Origin: Undaria pinnatifida
Lineage: Eukaryota; Sar; Phaeophyceae; Laminariales; Alariaceae
DNA length: 64,000 nt
Reading direction: 5' to 3'
NCBI GenBank assembly: GCA_012845835.1
Contig: JABAKD010000002.1
Location: 20,908,129-20,972,128, forward strand
Shown: in pieces, positions 50,101 through 59,900 of the stretch
How positions within the stretch are numbered: the first letter of the stretch is position 1
Layout of the letters: every line of letters begins with the position of its first letter
Notes under the pieces: model-generated
The model's input: the letters and a program-made list of their open reading frames with translations, nothing else
What the model was told of the DNA's origin: nothing
Database searches by the model: none
Position numbers and translations under genes: made by a program

Positions 50101-52571
50101 TCTCAAGTGAGCCAGTTAACCCTAGCACTGCACTCCAGTATTGGGCACTAACCTTGTAATTACTTGGAACTAGACTGACAGTGTTGGGAGTTGGAAAAGG
50201 GTGGATGATGATGATCATGACGAGAAAGAGGATGAGAATGTTCTCACATTAGCTCATAACTCCTGAAATCTAGCCGGCGGTCGTAAAAATACACTTGAGG
50301 CAGGTTAACCCCTTTAGAGCCCCCAAACCCATCCCTATACTAGATCCAAGTGATGTTGTCCCCAAAAACGGGTTTCCAGTTAGTACAGCATTTAAAATCG
50401 ACTCTGCGCCCCACCCCTTTCGGGACTTGGAGGGGCGGGGTGACTGACGAAAACGAGTGACGTTTGCAGCGGTATCGGCGGCACGGCAGGAAGCAGCGCA
50501 GGCTGTTGTTGGTGTAGGGGGTGGCACTTTTTTTTTTTTTTTTTTTCAAGGACAAAGGCAAACAAAGCGTTGATTACAAACGACATGCGCGCAGCATGGT
50601 AGTAGTTAATTGTACTCGCGCCTTTGCTGCTGCGCGCTGGCGTTTAGATGGTTATGGTTGATTCAAGGCCGCGCTTATGTCTTGATGGTTGATCGTTAAA
50701 CCTGGATCCCACAAGAGACGCCGGTATGTAATGTTTATCACCGAACTGTTAATATTGACCAACGCTACGGCATTGTAGTATCATATCCCTATCTTCGTAC
50801 CGGGTTTGAGCCACTCGCACGATTGACTCTGTACCGCATGGACAGAAAGACATTAGGCGTTCTTTTTTTGGGCGCGGTTTAGCTTACCATTCCATTGAGG
50901 ATTTTCATGTTGCATATTTACAGCGGCGCGACAGCTTAAGGTCGCAAAGGAACGGGGAAGGGGGGGGGTCACTCGCGCGAGTGATCCCGAGCCACTGCAT
51001 TTCCCCCCTCCAGACTTGACCCCTCTACCCTAGCCCGGGTGTATTGTATAGAAGCGTGCTACGACAGGGGTATACCTTTTTTTGGCGAAAATGGTTATGA
51101 CTGATGGGGCTAGAGGTAGCCAATATCGTTTGCGTAGCTTTTGGGTTTTGCTATGTTTTTCAGTATGCATGCACTTACTTAATACAGTAGGCCGTGGGCT
51201 TAGCTTTGCACGTCGCGTTGCGCTCTCGTTTTTTTGCCGTGAGGGTCATCCCACAGCATTAGGGGTAGGGGGAGTAGCGGAAGTTGCTGAGCTCCGGACA
51301 CGAGGAGTTCCATGTCTCACCCGAAGGATGACCTCGAAGACGCTCGTTCGCGCAACCCGACCAATATTTCTGTTGTAGTCGAAAAAACAACCGTTGTACT
51401 TGTAAAATTATACGAAGTAGCATACGAGCAGATAGTTTCACACTTTGAGGAGCTCGAACGGTCAGAAAAAAACACTTGACCCGGAAAGTGTAACCCCCCC
51501 TTTTTTTTCTTTTTTTTTTTTCTCACACATTCACTTTCCAGCTTCTAGGCGAAAGCCGTGGTCACAGGTGTCGCCCCTCCCCCCCCCCCCCCCCCCCCCG
51601 GTTCTTGCCTCCAATTTTTATCGCGCAAATAGGGTTCAGCACGCTGCTCGTCGATTTTTCATCGAGTGTTGCTAACTCACGCTCTCGCACTTTCCATAAG
51701 TCAATTTGCGCACAAGAAAAAATCCCCACGAATTTTTAACCCTACGGTGGGATGACTCCTGAGTCAGTGTCTCGGTGAGGAAGCGAGCTCTCCGTGAGGG
51801 TGGAGCCTCCGAAACCTTAGGTGCTACCTCTATATTAAAATTCGTCTATAACACCTGGTATGATACATTGTAAAATATTGTATTTGTATGTTGCTGGGAT
51901 TGCCGCTCTCGTCACGACCACTGATCGGTTGTACTGTAAAGGCGTTCTACGTATGCCACATGCAGTTGCTGCTCTTTTTTCTGTAATGCTAAAAAAACAA
52001 TGAGTTTTGCAAATGTGACCGGTTCGCGCCTCTCGTCTACATTGCGTGCTCGCTGTACGGCAGTATCACGGTGAATCCCCCTCCGCTCCTTCCCCCCACT
52101 CCCCTCTTTTTAAAACTATAATGCATGTCTACCCTCTCCACATGTGCCCTCTGTGTCTTAAGGTTTTGGCTTGTGCGCAACTCCTGGGGAGAGTACTGGG
52201 GGGAAGGCGGGTGGTTCAGGATCAAGCGGGGGGGAAACCAGCTGTTGTTAGAATCCCACTGCGGCTGGGCAGTCCCTGGCTCCTGGACCGAGCTGAGCCC
52301 TACCCCCCCCCATCCGCACCCTCACCACCCCCGCCACCCCGACCACCCCCATCACTACTTCGACCCCCGCCCTTACCACCTTCTCAAGATTGGTGACGTC
52401 GATTTTGGCAGTGGTGGCGAACCTGAGGAAACGCGCGAGGAACGATCCGTGGAGTATTCTGGAGTACAGTATCCTATGAACTTGGGCGCGGAAGCGTTGA
52501 GGCGTGCCGAAGAGCAAAGTGCTGGCCTGATGCTGCTGCGTAACAGTGCAAAGTTCGGGAAGGAGATTTGA
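36678..52571 (+). CDS. CTSZ: Cathepsin Z/X-type papain-family cysteine carboxypeptidase
   Basis: A secretory/lysosomal C1A peptidase removing C-terminal residues. Exons: 36678-36803, 44314-44447, 45141-45228, 46950-47114, 49009-49164, 50018-50106, 52163-52571. Phases agree and give 388 aa. Residues 1-20 form a signal peptide (MARLAWIGTAVLMASTAAAS). A short propeptide leads to LPPMFSW, the start of the mature enzyme. The cathepsin X hallmark HIP loop and active site appear as HIPQYCGSCWAH (Cys87, split by an intron inside the codon), followed by TDHIVAIAGWG (His238) and FWLVRNSWGEYWG (Asn259), so the triad is complete. The C-rich NCGTEVAGSCNGG and QASDNTCDGMG segments also match the family. 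A ~115 aa Pro/His-rich C-terminal extension goes beyond the usual ~300 aa. Exon 1 was assigned by phase, signal peptide and smooth junction (FMEK-RLSPLPHTYVDP) across a 7.5 kb intron, so it is slightly less certain. Confidence 0.94.
37640..37930. repeat. Two-copy ~180 bp direct repeat in cathepsin intron 1
   Basis: GTGCGCGGAAACTATAAAAC ... CCTGTAAGTCGAATAACCGG is echoed by GTGCGTGGAAACTATAAATC ... CCTGTAAGTCGTACAACCAG. The preceding 36804-37639 holds a (GGGAGA)n run at 37262-37315 and a dispersed-repeat copy at ~37468-37530. Confidence 0.75.
38041..38290. repeat. Two-copy ~150 bp direct repeat with poly-G spacers
   Basis: AGCTACGTCATGGATGGCTA / GAAAGATAATGACGTGATAT at ~38050 is repeated as AGCTACGGTATGGATGGCTA / AAAAGATAATGAGGTGATAT at ~38202. 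Each is preceded by a long G run. Confidence 0.8.
38349..40068. repeat. ~310 bp tandem repeat, interrupted by a transposable element
   Basis: Units contain TGGGTGCACCAAAAACGTGA, ACACAAATTACCGACGG, ACAACTCCCAAAACATGATA, TCTTCGGC-TTTGGCGCTGGC, AGGCAGCCTCTGCTGCAGGC and GCAGCGAACTATTCCGCTGT. Unit 1 is 38349-38660, unit 2 is 38661-38854 plus 39646-39770, and unit 3 is 39771-40068. Unit 2 is split by the Harbinger-like insertion. Confidence 0.9.
38855..39645. mobile_element. 791-bp PIF/Harbinger-like MITE with TTA target duplication
   Basis: The left end GGGCCCAGATTAACGAAG and inverted right end GGGCCCAAATTAACGAGG form the terminal repeats. TTA flanks both sides (38852-38854 and 39646-39648). The neighbouring repeat units give the unoccupied site GCTTTAGCACGG. 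The 3-bp TTA duplication and GGGCC-type ends fit PIF/Harbinger elements. No transposase is encoded. A partial relative is at 54142-54407. Confidence 0.88.
40581..40908. repeat. Inverted-repeat element enclosing an interstitial telomeric array
   Basis: The left arm (CCCCACAAATAACACCAGAT, AAAGTACCAAATATATTTCG; 40581-40621) is matched inverted by 40868-40908 (CGAAATATATTTGGTACTTC, ATCTGGTACGATTTGTGGGA). Between the arms lies a TTAGGG array at 40709-40793. Confidence 0.8.
40709..40793 (+). repeat. Interstitial telomeric repeat (TTAGGG)n
   Basis: About a dozen TTAGGG units with a few variants (GTGGTTTGGG, TTGGGG). TTAGGG is the telomere motif of animals and of many stramenopiles including brown algae. 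It lies within cathepsin intron 1, far from any window edge. Confidence 0.92.
40909..43289 (+). other. Cathepsin intron 1 stretch without recognised gene
   Basis: Several open frames of 85-160 aa overlap here (for example 41018-41503 +, 42205-42462 +), but none resembles a family or shows coherent splice junctions. An 18-bp palindrome TTATAAGATATCTTATAA is at 42796-42813. Confidence 0.5.
43290..43560 (-). mobile_element. tRNA-derived SINE, family B, copy 3
   Basis: On the - strand the 3' end reads ATACCTGTGACCACGGCTTT, as in 29370-29635 and 51541-51730. The B-box-like GGGGTTCGAATTTCGG is the inverse of 43480-43495. Confidence 0.6.
43985..44313. repeat. CAT trinucleotide microsatellite abutting a cathepsin exon
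   Basis: A long (CAT)n array with CGT/CAC variants that ends at the acceptor of exon 44314-44447. Its His-rich open frame runs into the real exon and would mislead ORF-based gene prediction. Confidence 0.95.
46015..46415. repeat. GGT/GATGGC compound microsatellite
   Basis: A long (GGT)n array with GATGGC, GATAGT and GGTGGC variants in cathepsin intron 3 (45229-46949). The 140-200 aa frames across it are artefacts. Confidence 0.95.
47880..48755. repeat. Higher-order ATAACATCATC satellite
   Basis: An ATAACATCATC array punctuated four times by a ~75 bp unit containing AATACCATGCCGTAGCCTTG and AAAACCGGTAGTGAAAATTG with GGGGTATATCAT (at ~48055, 48235, 48385 and a truncated one at 48732). It occupies most of cathepsin intron 4 (47115-49008). 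Confidence 0.92.
49395..49500 (-). repeat. Dispersed ~110 bp intronic repeat, copy 4 (inverted)
   Basis: On the - strand it reads GACCCTCGCATCCCAACTAT, then GCCGGGACGGAGCACGTCGG and a T-run, as in 2392, 4431 and 21205. It lies in cathepsin intron 5 (49165-50017). Confidence 0.75.
50107..52162 (+). other. Cathepsin intron 6
   Basis: No gene is seen. A poly-T run is at 50528-50546, poly-C tracts at 51577-51599, and a truncated SINE at 51541-51730. Confidence 0.7.
51541..51730 (-). mobile_element. Truncated SINE, family B, copy 2
   Basis: On the - strand it carries GCGAGAGCGTGAGTTAGCAA and CACTCGATGAAAAATCGACG, and ends in CACCTGTGACCACGGCTTTC. It lacks the tRNA-like head present at 29370. Confidence 0.7.
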
Positions 52572-53035
52572 CAGACGCGCGTGTGGTTTTTAACCCTCGT
52601 GAGATCTAGGAAATATCCGAGGAAAAATCCGAGGATTGATCCGAGAAGCTGCGGTTTCATATGGACTTGGATGCTCAGACGCTGGGGGGCGTAGAGGACA
52701 AGGGGCTGGGGCTGCGTTTGCTGCGTGACATCGGTGTTGGTGAACGCTTCCGGTAGAACATTTGGCAGAAGATGTCAATTTTGACCCCCTTGGGCCCAGC
52801 AAAGGTCCGAGAAACGGCCCGAGGAAGGATTCGACGGATGGTTCGGGCCAGGGTTTGAAAACGGTAGAAGGAACGATCAGAGGAATGTCCCGAGGAAAAA
52901 AACAGAGAAAGATCCGAGGAACAGTCCATTGAAAAATGGAAATTGGCCCCGGAGGTGCTGAGGTGCGCGGGGGAGGAAGGGTTTGGGCTGATGTTGCGTA
53001 CAAGGGTTCCGGGAGGAGGAATAAGAGTCTGGATG
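52457..53035 (+). repeat. Three-unit diverged tandem repeat overlapping the cathepsin 3' end
   Basis: The last coding segment (peptide MNLGAEALRRAEEQSAGLML) is followed downstream by two related units, at ~52655-52755 (MDLDAQTLGGVEDKGLGLRL) and ~52935-53030 (MEIGPEVLRCAGEEGFGLML). They are separated by CCGAGGAA-rich spacers. The downstream units lie after the stop at 52571 and look like decayed duplicates or alternative terminal exons. Confidence 0.6.
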
Positions 53036-54141
53036 GATTGGAGACGTGCCTTCGGTAGTTTTCAACATTTTTGTACATTTTGCGGAGCTGGTCCACTAAC
53101 ATCCTAAGTAGGTTGGCTCTGAATTTTTCTGGAGTAGCTCTGAAGCGGTCATTTCAAGGGTACGGTGGTGTGCCGTGGCAGAAATATTTTTTAGCACAGG
53201 TTAGAGTTGGTCGGGGGCGGGGGCATTCGTCGCTGGAGGGATGATAGGGAGATGTCTTGCTTTATGACCTTGGTGGCTGGAAACCGTGGCTCACGTCCTC
53301 ACGTTGATTGGCTGACTGCAAGTAAACGGCAAGGAGGCTTAAGCTGTTTGATGTATATTTTGAGAGACGCGTTTGGTGCTGTTTGATCAAACGATCTTGT
53401 TACACGAACACTCCAAAAAAGAACAACACTGTCAATATAATTCGATGCAGGACGACAGCTAGAATGGTACGACTCTGATTCTAAGGAATCTATCCCCGAA
53501 ACTTTATATGTGTGGGTGAGTTCCTGACGGCGAAAGTCAAGGCCAAGTGTGTGGTTTATATTGTGGGAAGTGTGTGTTGGGGCTGTTTATGGCCTGGAGG
53601 GGGTTTGCAGAGATAAGAAGGAAGAGAGAGGGGGGGGGGGGTGCTTTCCTCGCTGGAAGGACAGCGAGAAGAGAGGGGGGAGGCAATGTTCTGTCCCACG
53701 AGGTTAGCAACACTGTTCGACAAATACATGGTGATGGGGCGTGGTGTTCGTGTCGATAGTAGTCCCCAAGATAGCTTTGATTGTCTAATAATCGCTACCC
53801 TAAAATATCACTAATAATGGCACACGTAGATATAGCGCCACGGGTGGAGCCGTGGTTACCACCAGTTAATAATAATGCTCGTTCAATTCGAGTTTCTTCA
53901 GGAGCTTTCGCTGTGCCCGAGCCGATTGGCTTATGGGGACCTAGGATCTCTTGATGTTACTGCCTTGCTACCCGTGCTGACAGCCATCAAGTTCAACACT
54001 GAACGTTGGACATGCACAGAAAACTGCACGAAACGCGCGCAACTCATTCAACCAAAACTAAACCGCCAATGTTCAGCCCGAATTGATTTCCTCCCTTGAT
54101 TGGTAACATCTACGGGCTATGTCGCACCTGGTAGCCCACAA
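53036..54141. other. Convergent intergenic region, left part
   Basis: Between the cathepsin stop (52571) and the UPF0489 stop (56948). No gene, RNA or repeat is recognised here. Confidence 0.6.
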
Positions 54142-54407
54142 GGGTCCGTCTTTGCGAAGAGCATGACAAACCGTAGTTCTTTTTTTGTTTTAGAATGAAT
54201 TCGATTTCATGAAAAATACCCGAAAAATACGAGTCTTCTTATCGAGGAACGGCGCTGTGTGTTCACAATTTGAAAAACGCAAAACTGTCAACGAAAACCC
54301 GTGGGCAACGACCGAGGCGAGCGATGTCTTGCGGCCTCCCCGGAGCGCCGCGGCTAGCGGCGGCAGATTTTTATGTGCCAGCAGCGGCTAGGAGGCTATG
54401 GCTCTAG
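54142..54407 (+). mobile_element. Partial second copy of the Harbinger-like element
   Basis: Matches 38855-39120: ATTTCATGAAAAATACCCGA, GAGGAACGGCG, GGGCAACGACCGAGGCGAGC, CGGAGCGCCGCGGCTA and GGAGGCTATGGCTCTAG are all shared in order. The match resumes briefly at ~54680-54735 (GGGTGGGCTGG, GGCAGCAGCGACGG) after a nested MITE. Confidence 0.75.
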
Positions 54408-54666
54408 ACGCGTGCTAGGATAGAGGTGCAACATTTTTTTTTCTAATACTAACCCTCAATTTGGGAGCTTAAGACCTTTCCCTACCAAAAACTGATTTTG
54501 GACAAACAAAACAAAAACTTTTTCGGGATGCAAAATCCCGTGGGCTAGGTACACAACGAGAGAATCACGCATTTTTTTTTGCCAATTTCCGACGACTTTG
54601 GGTTAAGGAGCCCAGTCATTCAGAAAACATTTCAGAATAAAGTGCTACCTCTGTCATAGCATGCGT
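54408..54666 (-). mobile_element. MITE with GATAGAGG-type ends, copy 2, nested in Harbinger-like element
   Basis: Inverted counterpart of 10453-10709. Ends are ACGCGTGCTAGGATAGAGGT and, inverted, ACGCATGCTATGACAGAGGT. It splits the Harbinger-like copy, so it inserted later. Confidence 0.75.
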
Positions 54667-54971
54667 TTTTTTTTTCGCCCTGTTGGGTGGGCTGGTGCAG
54701 GACCCCGTCGCCCCACTGGCAGCAGCGACGGTGATCCCAACCCTCCGGAAGGCTCGAGGTCGGCAAAGGGCGGTCCCGCGGCTCCGCCGCGTGTTTCGTA
54801 GGCGTTTTCCCAACAATTATCGGCCAACCTAAAGGCAGGCCTGTTGACTGTAACCTATTGGCCTTTATCGGTGTGAAAAAAAATGGCTTGCGCACCTTTG
54901 TCTGATTGGTTGAGACCTGCCTTTCGGCCGACCGTTGCCTTCTGCATGAGTGTGTGTGTATTTTGCTCATC

Positions 54972-55275
54972 ACACCAATTATCTTCGCACTTTTTTTACT
55001 CTTTTCTTTTCTTCTACCTCCCTAGACCTATAACTCATATATCCGGGGTCACTAGCAGGCTCTCCTCCCCCCTCCCCACTGCGGCACACGCCTTCATTTT
55101 CTATCGAGGGAATGATTTAGCACTCTTTCTTCCCTCGTTGACTCGCGTCGAATTGTGCCCACACTCTAGAGTGCTTTCGGCAGTTTGTTGGTGCCTCTGG
55201 GAATAAAAAATAAAAAAATCCATGCCGAGATTTGAACCCCTGACTCTGTCCATGAGACCACGGGGGCGACCGTGG
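54972..55275 (-). mobile_element. tRNA-derived SINE, family A, copy 3
   Basis: On the - strand: a CGGTCGCCCCCGTGGTCTCA head, B box GGGTTCAAATCTCGG (inverse of 55224-55238), a body with CAATTCGACGCGAGTCAACG, and a 3' end inverse to ATTATCTTCGCAC. It lies in the convergent intergenic gap. Confidence 0.78.
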
Positions 55276-56947
55276 AACTCGAGTACAGAAGAGCCTATTC
55301 ATAGTGTAGCTTCGGTCGGTCGACATCTTCAGTTTGCTTTCCTCACAGTGGCGTCGTCGGCAGGCCGTAAGATTAGAAGAGTGAGGTCGAGGGTCGATTA
55401 TCCCCTTCATTTCACAATCTACGAATACCAAGCAACGAGCAATTTCGCCATACCTGCTGGTGGGTTTCCGTGGTCCCCGCGCGACATGCCCCCGACCCCG
55501 CCGTCCCGTGCTACCTGATGAAAGCCGATTGTCCCACGAGAGCTCCGTGGCCACAGCAGGACATTCCAGAGATGACGGAGGAAGATTTCGCTTGGGAACA
55601 CACGTGCTGTGGGCGGTGTACTCACTGAATCGTCGATTTATATATACCGGGTACAGCTTTTGACGTGAACAAAAGCTGACATTAGAATAATTTTGTAAAA
55701 TCTGCTTCGTTTTCGTCCTGCTTCGTTCCCCGCGCTATTTTAGAGTACTGTAGTATTTTTTTTGGTTTCAGAGACTCCAGGCTGAATGAAGCCTGGAAAA
55801 TTGTAATGTTGAGCGTTGAGCAAACCACTAAAACACTCTGGATCGCCGCCGTTGTTCTACTACTTGTCAACAACTACCTGCACTACAGCAATACAAAGTA
55901 CGATGGGGGGGGGCAGCGAGCAGTGCGTCTCCACGCTAAATAGAGATCCTTACCTGGTCCTCCCTCCAAGCCTTTCTTATAACTTCTCCGATTTAGAACC
56001 AATCGAACAAAATAAGCAAGTGGAGTGAGGTGTGGATCTCTAGGAAAAACAAAACTTATTGATTCTTGTTCATCAATGAATGAGACTCCTGATCAAGCCA
56101 TCAAGCCAATCAGCGGCTCGGTTGCCTTCTTGTTTGTGCTCCGCTCACAGACGAACACATATAGCGAGCGGCTGTACATTCTGTGAACGTTCAGACTTAG
56201 ATATGCCAGCTACAGCCAGTCCTGGTAGGTATCTACAGTACGACCTCATGCTGCTTCCGTACTCTTCTGAGAGGTTTCGGTGCTTCGTGTTTCGTCGAAA
56301 ATGAATGCCCGAAATCTTTTGAAACGGGTGGAGGGGGGCGAAGAGTCACACAGGAGGGGCGACCTCGGGCTATTCTTACACGAGCCCTGAATCCTGAAGC
56401 TGTCAGTATGCATCCATCCAAACATGCGAATTTCTCGTCAGCCGGCCCGGGAGTCGATCCGGCGCACTTCTGTGGGCTCTTGACGACGGTAACATAACAA
56501 CACCACCAATTGGTGTCGAGTCCTACCCAGGATAGTCCAGCACTCTCAACGAAATATACACGAACAGGGCGCGTGCACTGAAGCACGACCGGTGCATGCT
56601 GGTTGCAAAATATGCGAGGATATCGCCAAATTACCCATCACAAGAGTTCAAGCGGTAGAAACTTACAAAAGTACTACAAGTGAGGCGCAACTCCTGGCAG
56701 GTCTTCGGAAGAGACCCGCATACCAGGTAGTCAATTGTGTACAACCACACACGAATTTGTGCCTGAACGGAGTCTCTCCCCAGCCGATGCAAGAGACGTA
56801 TTTGAAGCTATTTTAACAAAAAAGCCCAGCGAAAATTAAATGCCGTGCCAATTCCGCCCCGATCCCTAGCCCCTCTCCCCGTGTGTCTGCACGGCTCAAA
56901 CCTATCCATCTTGCGCTTAAAACAAACCATCAGCAGGTCTACTACCA
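55276..56947. other. Convergent intergenic region, right part
   Basis: No gene is supported. A weak tRNA-like B box (GGATCGACTCCCG on the - strand) lies near 56447-56460 without a foldable tRNA around it. The 3' part should include the UPF0489 gene's untranslated region. Confidence 0.55.
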
Positions 56948-59900
56948 CTACTGTAATGCCCGCTCTACCCCCTCGTCGTAGAGCACTTCCAAACCAGTAG
57001 CGCCTTCTACCCGCTCGTCTCCGTTGCCGAAGAGGCGTTCGAGCATCGCCAACACCTCCCCCTCCACAAAGGCCACCATCTCCTTCGGCACATAACCGTC
57101 CCCTTCCGATCGCGCCACCGTCACCACGCCGGGACGCCCGCGCCAGTCCCCGCTCCCACCCGCGCCGATGAGCGACCGCAGAAGATCTTCGGCAGCTCGA
57201 ACGGAAGCTGTCACCTCTTCTCGGGTAGCCGTGTGTCGCGGCAGGCACGCGCAGTGGTCCGTCCACGCAACCATGTCCCGTTCTTTCGGTCCCATGCGAT
57301 ACATCATGGACGCGAACTTGACCGGAAGAAGGCGGTCCTGCTCGCCAGGGCCAAAAAGATCCACCAAACGTTTCACGCCGAGCGCAATCCCTCCGCAATT
57401 TTCGCCGCCATTTTTCTCTCCCCCTCCCTCCCCCCCGTTCTCCTCGGGAGCTATCGTAGCAGCCATTGGCGTTGCCGAGTCAGCAGCGTTTCTTTCGGTG
57501 GAAGAATCGCAACTACCCGCGCCAGGATTGGTGTGTCGTCGCGGCGAGGCGCGCCCTGCATCCTCACAATTAGCCGCTGTCACTGCGGCGGCCGGTTCGG
57601 CCTCGACGTGCGCGGGGTTCAGCCGCAGAAGCCTGTCGACCTCTGACTTAAATATACGCTCTTGCTCCACCTGCACGTCGTGCGGAAGCGTTGTTGCGGC
57701 GCCGCGGAAGCGAGGCCTCTCGTAGAACGTTCGGACAAGGGCAGCGTCCTCCTTGCCGATGCTGCGCTCGAGCTCTTCCATGAACGGGTTCTCTGTCGTG
57801 AAGTAGTCCTGCCGACCGACACGTGCACGAGAAGGGGACAGCAGCAGCCCCGTTTAATTCGAAAAGCAGACACGCCTTCAGAAACATGGTAAAAACTATG
57901 AAGGAGAGAGATAGAGAGTGTAAGAGGACACGATAGAGGAAGGTAACCATCTTAGGCAAAATATTTTGCGATTCTTAAGACCAATATATTTTCTTATTTC
58001 TAGATCACAATATTTTCTGATTGCCGGGATTCCTCGAATGAGGAACCACCCAACATCGTCGAAACTTGGAATCCCATTTCCTTTCACTAAATTTCTAGAA
58101 GTATACCTAGGCCATGGGGTTGTTCACCGAGGTGTGCATACAATTATTAATGGTATCAAAACAACTTTTTCGGTGAGGTTTAGACAAATTTGTACTCCGG
58201 AGTATAATCTAACACAATTTGTATCAAAAACAGGTTTTGGGGTGAGGTATATATAGAGCTCCTCAAGCATTACTCCTCCGAAAAAAAAGGTGCATCTGTA
58301 CCGTAACATGCATCCTAGAGAGAGAGACACAAGTGCCCATCCATGTGTGCAGACGGCGGCGGTGGTTAAATTCGACACAGAGGGGATGCTTGCGTAAAAA
58401 CAGCAACGTTGGGAACCGCGACTTTTGTCGCATGCTCCGTACGCACAAACGAACATCAGTCGTTGTGTGCGGGCGCAGTTCGTCCTAGTCCTAATACTTC
58501 ACATACGCCACAGCCCTCTCCCCCCCGCCAAAATTCAGTGCACCGGCCGCAAGGGGTGCTCTCTCAAACTCACCAGGCAGATATCGAGCACCCACGGAGT
58601 TGGAGGACTAACCTTTGCCTCCTCCTGAGGCTGTATCGCCGGGACAGTGTCACCCGCCGGCGCACCTGCGGAATGCTTAAGCCCTCCCTCCCCTTCTGCT
58701 GGATGTTCCCCAAGCACCACTCTTGTATCCGCTCCAATCGTCATCGCGGTTCGCGAACGCTTGACTTTTTTCGGGCTAGCAGATCGCGCCGATTCCACCG
58801 CTGACTCGGCCTCCGGCTTCCCGGTTGGAGTTAGAGAGGTCACTTCTGGGGCGAGGCTGACGCAGAGGTGGAGGGGTTTGGAGTCCCGCATGCCCGCCTC
58901 GGGGCAGTGCAACCGGTCATCCACAAAGTAGGGCGCGGTGCTGCTAACCCGAAGCTTTTCCGTGGCCTTCACCTGGCCGACGCAAAAGCTGTCATCGCAA
59001 TACGAGTGCACAGCGGGGCACACAAACGGCGGCAAACTGCTGTAAATTGGTTGGAGCGTGGGGACAAAGAAAAGCGCCGGTTGGTTGATGTTGGAGTGTG
59101 TGCAGACGTACAGACAGGGCGTATGCGTACATACCCGTAACCCAGTTGGCGAGTGTATTCTTGGTCTAGAGGTACTGCTGCTGTGTATAGTGATGCTATA
59201 GGTGAGGTTGTTTTACAATGACGTAGCAGCAGATGGGCGCTCCATCGGCGCCACCTCGGAGTGTCAAAAGAGCAAAATGCGTCCTACACAGCAGAAAAAA
59301 CTACAGGCTCACAACTATATTGCTGGCCTGGCGTCTCTATGTGATACACTAGGTGCTTCTCTACGAGTGTGATTCGAACGCGGTCTGCATATATCATACC
59401 AATTCTTGGTTGCAAGTCGTCAGTACTAAACGTGTGAAACTCTTATTGTGCTGCACTGCTGCTGAATGTGTACAGCTTTGCGGTGACCGCCCTGCTCCAA
59501 GGGTCTTGCATTTGACTTCACGACACATCATGCATATTGCATGGTTCGCCTTATATATTGCGTACGTGTGTTATGCACAAGGGCTACGCTCCGAGGGCGG
59601 CTGACGCCGCCCGCTTCGCTCGCGCAAGGAGGAACACAACATGTCAAGGGGTCAGAAGAGGCCCATGATTCCGCGCAACTGGTGACTTGATAATGCCAAG
59701 AGCTACTTGAGCAGAGTTGATTGCCCTGTGCTGCAATGTGATGTGTGCTTGTGGCGATGTCACGTTCTGATCGGCAGTACGGGGTGCAATTTGCGAAAAA
59801 AACACATGATTGGACCGAGAGGGGGCAATCAACGATGAAACCAAAAAGACGAGCACACAGCAGTCTCATGGTGCTGGCGGGTGGTCTTTTGGAGCCAACT

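Noticed and set aside
52590-53102. 170-codon - strand open frame with Pro/Phe repeats
   Set aside because: Antisense of the CCGAGGAA-rich diverged tandem repeat. It shows no domain.
56440-56570. Possible tRNA gene or third SINE (- strand B box GGATCGACTCCCG)
   Set aside because: No acceptor stem or anticodon arm could be drawn, and there is no second copy in the window.
57168-57725. 185-codon open frame on the + strand
   Set aside because: Antisense shadow of the UPF0489 last exon.
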